A stretch of 64,000 nucleotides of DNA, taken from NCBI GenBank assembly GCA_934454145.1, contig CAKSFT010000001.1:310001-374000 (forward strand). Direction: 5' to 3'. Made by a program: the position numbers and the translations under genes. The stretch's first letter is position 1. Every line of letters begins with the position of its first letter. A model generated the notes under the pieces. That model had not been told where the DNA came from, did not search any database, and saw only the letters and a list, made by a program, of their open reading frames with translations. Positions 60,303 to 64,000 of this stretch are shown here, one piece after another. This stretch comes from an uncultured Clostridia bacterium (lineage in GTDB: Bacteria > Bacillota > Clostridia > UBA1381).

Positions 60303-61975
60303 TCTTCCTGCTCCTTCTTTGCCGATGCCGCGGCAATCATTTCCGCCGCATGGGTCAGCGCCGTGTCAGTAATGTCCGCGCCGTCAATAATCCTTGCCAC
60401 TTCTGCCTTCCTTTCTTCATCGTCCAAAATCCTGACAATCGTCCTCGCCGCGTCTTTGCTGACTTCTTTTTCAATATAATAATGGTTATCCGCAAAAGCG
60501 GCAAGCTGCGGCTGGTGGCTTATACATATAACCTGATTGTTCCGCGCAAGGCGCCACAGCTTTGCCGCAATCTTCTGTGCTGCTTTCCCCGAAACGCCCG
60601 TGTCTATCTCGTCAAAAATCAAGGTGTCCGCCGACTGTGTTTTCGCCAAAACAGTCTTTATCGCAAGCATAGTCCTGGAAAGTTCTCCGCCCGAGGCGAC
60701 CTTTGTCAGAGGTTTTGGCGGCTCGCCCGGGTTGGCGCTTATCAAAAACTCCACATTATCCATTCCGTTTGCAAAAAATTTTTCCGTATGCTCTGCAAAA
60801 ACCTTAAACACAGCCTTTTCCATGTCCAGTTCCGAAAGCTCTTTTTGTATTGCCTGTGCTATTTCCTCACCGGCTTTTTTTCTCATCAAAAACAGCCTCT
60901 CACCCAAGTTCCACAGTTCTGCTGTTCTCTTTTCCAAATCGGCCTCCAGTTTTACAATGGTTTCATCGCTGTTTTTTATATTTTCCAATTCCTCCGACGC
61001 ATTTTCCAAAAAATCAAGCACTGCCGTGATGCTTCCGCCGTATTTTTTTTCAAGCTTGTTTATCGTGTCCAGGCGCTCTTCAATGTCGTTCAGATAATTT
61101 TCATCATATTCGGTTTCATAACCGTTCAATTCGTGCACGATGTCCTCCAGTGCATACCTGACATCGGCAAGACGCGAGTGAAGTTCCGCAATTTCTTTGT
61201 CATATTCCGCGATGTCCTCCAGTGCTTTTTCCGCCGTGCTCACCCCGTCATACGCAGAGGCGGCGCCGTTGTCATAGAGCGCAGAATATGCCCTGCATAT
61301 CCCCTCCGAGATTTTTGCACTGTTCACAATCACGGTGCGCTCTTCCAAAAGGCTATCTTTTTCGCCCGGTTTCAAATCCGCTTTTTCAATTTCACCCGTC
61401 TGATACTCCAGCATGTCTATGCGCTTTAGTCTTTCCTCTTCATTTATGCGGAGATTTTTTATACTGTTCAAAAGTTCCTTCCGCTGTGCAAGTTTCTTCC
61501 CGTATTCCTCCAAAACTTTTCCCGTCCCGGCATATTCGTCCAAAAACTCCGCATGGCGTGTGCTGTCCAAAATCGCCTGGTTGTCTTGCTGACCGTGGAT
61601 ATTTACCAGCATATCCGCCGTTTCGCGCAGGACATTCGCCGTGACCATCACTCCGTTTATTCTTGCAACGCTTTTCCCTTCACGGCTCAGTTCACGGCTT
61701 ATTATGATGCTGTCCTCCTCTGTTTCTATGCCAAGACCTTCCAGTTTTTCCCGAAGTCCACCCGGCATGTCAAAGCACGCACTCACAAAAGCCTTTTCCG
61801 CCCCGTGGCGCACAAGTGCCTTGTTTGTGCGTGCACCCAGAATCAGGTTTACCGCATCGATTATGATTGATTTCCCGGCGCCCGTTTCGCCTGTCAATAC
61901 CGTCATACCCTCAAAAAATTCAATACTCACATTTTCAATGACGGCAACATTTTTTATATCAATACTTCTAAGCAT
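60299..61975 (-). CDS. recN: DNA repair protein RecN
   Basis: SMC-like ATPase in double-strand-break repair, 558 residues. Walker A is TGETGAGKSIIIDA (about 29-42), then a long coiled coil (about 155-370), and the C-terminal ATPase part with SGGELSRTMLAIK and the Walker B DEIDTGVSG, followed by CISHQPQLAAFAD. It lies 18 nt after argR, the standard clostridial arrangement. No SOS box is seen before it in the gap. Confidence 0.96.
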   Translation of the reverse strand: MLRSIDIKNVAVIENVSIEFFEGMTVLTGETGAGKSIIIDAVNLILGARTNKALVRHGAEKAFVSACFDMPGGLREKLEGLGIETEEDSIIISRELSREGKSVARINGVMVTANVLRETADMLVNIHGQQDNQAILDSTRHAEFLDEYAGTGKVLEEYGKKLAQRKELLNSIKNLRINEEERLKRIDMLEYQTGEIEKADLKPGEKDSLLEERTVIVNSAKISEGICRAYSALYDNGAASAYDGVSTAEKALEDIAEYDKEIAELHSRLADVRYALEDIVHELNGYETEYDENYLNDIEERLDTINKLEKKYGGSITAVLDFLENASEELENIKNSDETIVKLEADLEKRTAELWNLGERLFLMRKKAGEEIAQAIQKELSELDMEKAVFKVFAEHTEKFFANGMDNVEFLISANPGEPPKPLTKVASGGELSRTMLAIKTVLAKTQSADTLIFDEIDTGVSGKAAQKIAAKLWRLARNNQVICISHQPQLAAFADNHYYIEKEVSKDAARTIVRILDDEERKAEVARIIDGADITDTALTHAAEMIAAASAKKEQEE

Positions 61976-61993
61976 GGCTGCTCCTCTCCGGCA

Positions 61994-62443
61994 TCACATA
62001 TTTTTTAGCAGGCGTTCAAGCCGCGGCACAAAACGCGCTGCGGCCTCTTCGCTCCTCATGATGAGAATAACCGTGTCATCGCCGGCGACAGAGCCCAAAA
62101 CCTCCTCACCCGGCATCGCGTCAAGAGAAGCCGCCACCCCCTGTGCCATACCGGCATAGGTCTTTATGACCACGGTATGCAGGGCATATTCCACGCTGGT
62201 CACCGCCTTTGAAAACATGTTTATCCCATGTCCATGTTCTTTTCCCGACTTCCCCTGGGCATATCTGTATCCGCCCTCACCCGAGGAAACCTTCACCAAC
62301 CCCAGTTCTTTTATGTCCCTCGAAACCGTTGCCTGTGTGACCGCAAAGCCTTCTCTCTTCAAAATTTCGGTGAGCTGTTCCTGAGTCTGTATCGGGTTTT
62401 CCGTTATGATTCTCAGTATTCTGCTGTGTCTGCTTCTCTTCAT
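61994..62443 (-). CDS. argR: Arginine repressor ArgR/AhrC
   Basis: 149 residues. A winged helix with TQEQLTEILKREGFAVTQATVSRDIKELGLVKV-type pattern (about 18-50) and a C-terminal hexamer/arginine domain with GDDTVILI (about 125). ATG 62443 has AAGGAG upstream; the longer frame to 62482 lacks support. It probably controls arginine genes elsewhere, and it is the first gene of argR-recN-rseC. Confidence 0.94.
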   Translation of the reverse strand: MKRSRHSRILRIITENPIQTQEQLTEILKREGFAVTQATVSRDIKELGLVKVSSGEGGYRYAQGKSGKEHGHGINMFSKAVTSVEYALHTVVIKTYAGMAQGVAASLDAMPGEEVLGSVAGDDTVILIMRSEEAAARFVPRLERLLKNM

Positions 62444-62504
62444 TATATTTTCTCCTTCAATATCCGATGTGTAAGATTGCAAAAAAATCGCCGTACTTCA
62501 AATT

Positions 62505-63938
62505 TTATTCCACATCTATGCCTTCTGCATCGGAAAGACGCACTCCCCCGGCGTTGACATTTTTGCATGTCACCCTGCCCGTGCCGTGTCCGCCGAAAAC
62601 ATTGTCTGTTTTTCCGTTGCAGAACATACCCTCAAAGCTCACATTTTCCACCTTGGTGCCATTGAAATATACACATGAAAAACCGTCCGATTTTGTTTTG
62701 TTCCAGTCTATATAGACATGCTCATCTTCCTTGAGAGGTTTGCAATCCTTATCGTACGAGATGTTTGAAAATCTAAGATTTTCAACCTCTCCTTCGCCGA
62801 AATATGCCGCCATAAAGCCGTTCCCGAACAGCCTGATATTGTCAAACGAAGAATCCAGAAGCGTGTTGTTTATAAACACGGCATAGCGCGAATGTGTCAT
62901 GACATTTGAAACCGAAATCCCGAATGTGTCGCCGTGCTGTGCCTTGGTTTTGTTGTACCAATATGATTCGCCGATAAGAATTGCCGCCTCGCATCTGTAG
63001 CCTTTTTCTCCCGGCACAAGGTGTCTTTCATGGTATATTTTACCGTTTTCATCACACTTTATGACAAGGTCGGGGTTCTGCGCGACAGGCGCATCGTTTT
63101 CAGACCACGGCGAAGTTTCGATAACATTGTCTATTTTTACATTGTATATTCTGTATCCGTCATGATTCAGCAATCTTATCAGCGCACAGCCGCCCACGCC
63201 GTATGCCATGACATTTCTCACCGTGATGTTGTATATGTCGCCGTCACGCTGGTTTTCGCCGGATTTACAGTATATCGGGTCGTCGGTCGCAAGCAGAGCA
63301 ACAATATTGTCACCCACACAACCCGTTATGTTTTCCACAATCACGTCATGCGAGCCCTTCAGCAAATCAACCCCGTCCTGATTCGGCACATTGGACGAGC
63401 TTTCATAATGAATGTTTGAAATGCGGCTCAGCGACACGGCATAAAGGCAAATCCCCCAATACCTGTGGTCTTTTATTGTGATGTTATCAATATTCAGATG
63501 CTCTATGTTCTGGAAAAATATCATACAGTTTTCGCTGATATGTCTGTCGGGGAAAGCCGAAACATTTCTTGCAATCCCGTTGTTTTCATAAAATCCGTTG
63601 TGTTTGCCTCCGTCAAGCAAGGCTTTCCCGACGCCTTTTATCACAATGTTTTTCTGCTTGCCCTCCTTTTCCAAAGCAAGGGGCGTGCGTGCATTTTTGT
63701 TTGCAAACATATTGCATATCGCGCCGTCGGCAAGCCTCAGGTGGCAGTTCTGCAAAACAATTATACTCCCGTCATAAAGATATATTGTCTTGTCAATATT
63801 CCAGACGTCCTTCCCTGTCCTTTTGTTGATTTTCGGGATAACAACCTGTTCCCCTGTTTCTCTTGCCTCGTCCACAGCGCTCTGAATCATTTCCGAATCG
63901 CCGGTGCACCCGATAAACTTGTTTACGTCAATGTACAT
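62505..63938 (-). CDS. Parallel beta-helix glycosidase, GH28/polygalacturonase-like
   Basis: 477 residues. The N-terminus (GDSEMIQSAVDEA) matches the GH28 entry motif; a right-handed beta-helix follows, with NQDGVDLLKGSHDVIVEN near residue 185 and GCVGDNIVAL, which recall the NxD and GDD motifs of polygalacturonases. The final GHG and RIK residues are not clear. There is no signal peptide, so it may act on imported oligogalacturonides, or it may be a related beta-helix enzyme. It may belong with the amylase and lacZ in plant-glycan use, but none is adjacent. Confidence 0.75.
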   Translation of the reverse strand: MYIDVNKFIGCTGDSEMIQSAVDEARETGEQVVIPKINKRTGKDVWNIDKTIYLYDGSIIVLQNCHLRLADGAICNMFANKNARTPLALEKEGKQKNIVIKGVGKALLDGGKHNGFYENNGIARNVSAFPDRHISENCMIFFQNIEHLNIDNITIKDHRYWGICLYAVSLSRISNIHYESSSNVPNQDGVDLLKGSHDVIVENITGCVGDNIVALLATDDPIYCKSGENQRDGDIYNITVRNVMAYGVGGCALIRLLNHDGYRIYNVKIDNVIETSPWSENDAPVAQNPDLVIKCDENGKIYHERHLVPGEKGYRCEAAILIGESYWYNKTKAQHGDTFGISVSNVMTHSRYAVFINNTLLDSSFDNIRLFGNGFMAAYFGEGEVENLRFSNISYDKDCKPLKEDEHVYIDWNKTKSDGFSCVYFNGTKVENVSFEGMFCNGKTDNVFGGHGTGRVTCKNVNAGGVRLSDAEGIDVE

Positions 63939-63971
63939 TTTGTTTCCTCCTTTTGTTTCTTTAAAATGTTT

Positions 63972-64000
63972 AGGTAATTGTAAAACTAATGTTTTCCAAT
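63972..64000. repeat. Palindrome of the dispersed family, cut by the window edge
   Basis: AGGTAATTGTAAAACTAATG is followed by TTTTCCAAT at the edge. The left arm matches the 28-bp variant at 40716-40743. The element is upstream of the beta-helix gene. Confidence 0.55.

Overview
The window looks like a chromosomal segment of a spore-forming anaerobic clostridial Firmicute. Supporting signs are RNase J, a Gram-positive type UvrBA operon with SOS-like boxes, a T-box leader, sodium-pump decarboxylase genes, a ferredoxin-linked 2-oxoacid oxidoreductase, an SLH-domain surface protein, and a 23-codon gene that reads as SpoVM. I see no rRNA, tRNA, CRISPR array, phage or insertion sequence. Most genes lie on the minus strand. 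The plus-strand exceptions are the spoVM pair (12.5 kb), the block at 26.5-34.1 kb, and trpB (48.3 kb). The genus cannot be fixed from the sequence alone.

Layout, left to right. 1-5.4 kb: an EAL-domain protein cut by the window edge, a membrane-anchored phosphoesterase, RNase J, a 102-bp tandem repeat array, and tyrS. 5.5-10.6 kb: a sodium-translocating biotin-dependent decarboxylase operon (mmdA-gamma-biotin carrier-beta-oadA) that reads into tyrS. It has two different carboxyltransferase subunits. 10.9-12.3 kb: an NfeD/SPFH membrane pair. 12.4-12.8 kb: two tiny plus-strand genes, a 51-codon membrane peptide and spoVM. 12.8-19.7 kb: coaX-uvrB-uvrA-amylase, read from a promoter with an SOS-like box beside it. 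19.8-26.2 kb: parE-parC-tagA-tmk-SGNH hydrolase.

26.4-34.1 kb is the most accessory-looking part. It holds a Cys-rich YkgJ-like protein, a VanW/peptidoglycan-binding membrane protein, a Cys-rich clostridial conserved protein, and a small Cys-rich protein divergent from an XRE-S24 regulator. The regulator is followed at once by a 1010-residue SLH/GLUG surface protein. 34.1-40.7 kb: a small Spo0E-like ORF, lgt, tex, a broken ribokinase start, proC, a YihY protein, a small membrane protein and a ROK glucokinase. 40.9-44.7 kb: potABCD polyamine uptake. 44.9-47.8 kb: a GH2 beta-galactosidase. 48.0-49.7 kb: a tryptophan T-box leader and a TrpB2-type tryptophan synthase beta chain. 49.9-55.5 kb: pyrC-K-D-F-E-B-I. 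55.7-59.4 kb: a P-loop ATPase with a korDABC-type 2-oxoacid:ferredoxin oxidoreductase. 59.5-59.8 kb: a second copy of the repeat array. 59.9-63.9 kb: argR-recN-rseC and a parallel beta-helix glycosidase.

Two repeat families tie the region together. The first is a hairpin-rich unit in two tandem arrays 55 kb apart, each just upstream of a minus-strand gene and carrying an extended -10 box per unit. The second is a 34-bp palindrome scattered in intergenic gaps. These repeats, the hybrid sodium-pump operon, the regulator/surface-protein cassette and the overlooked tiny genes are the points most worth following up.
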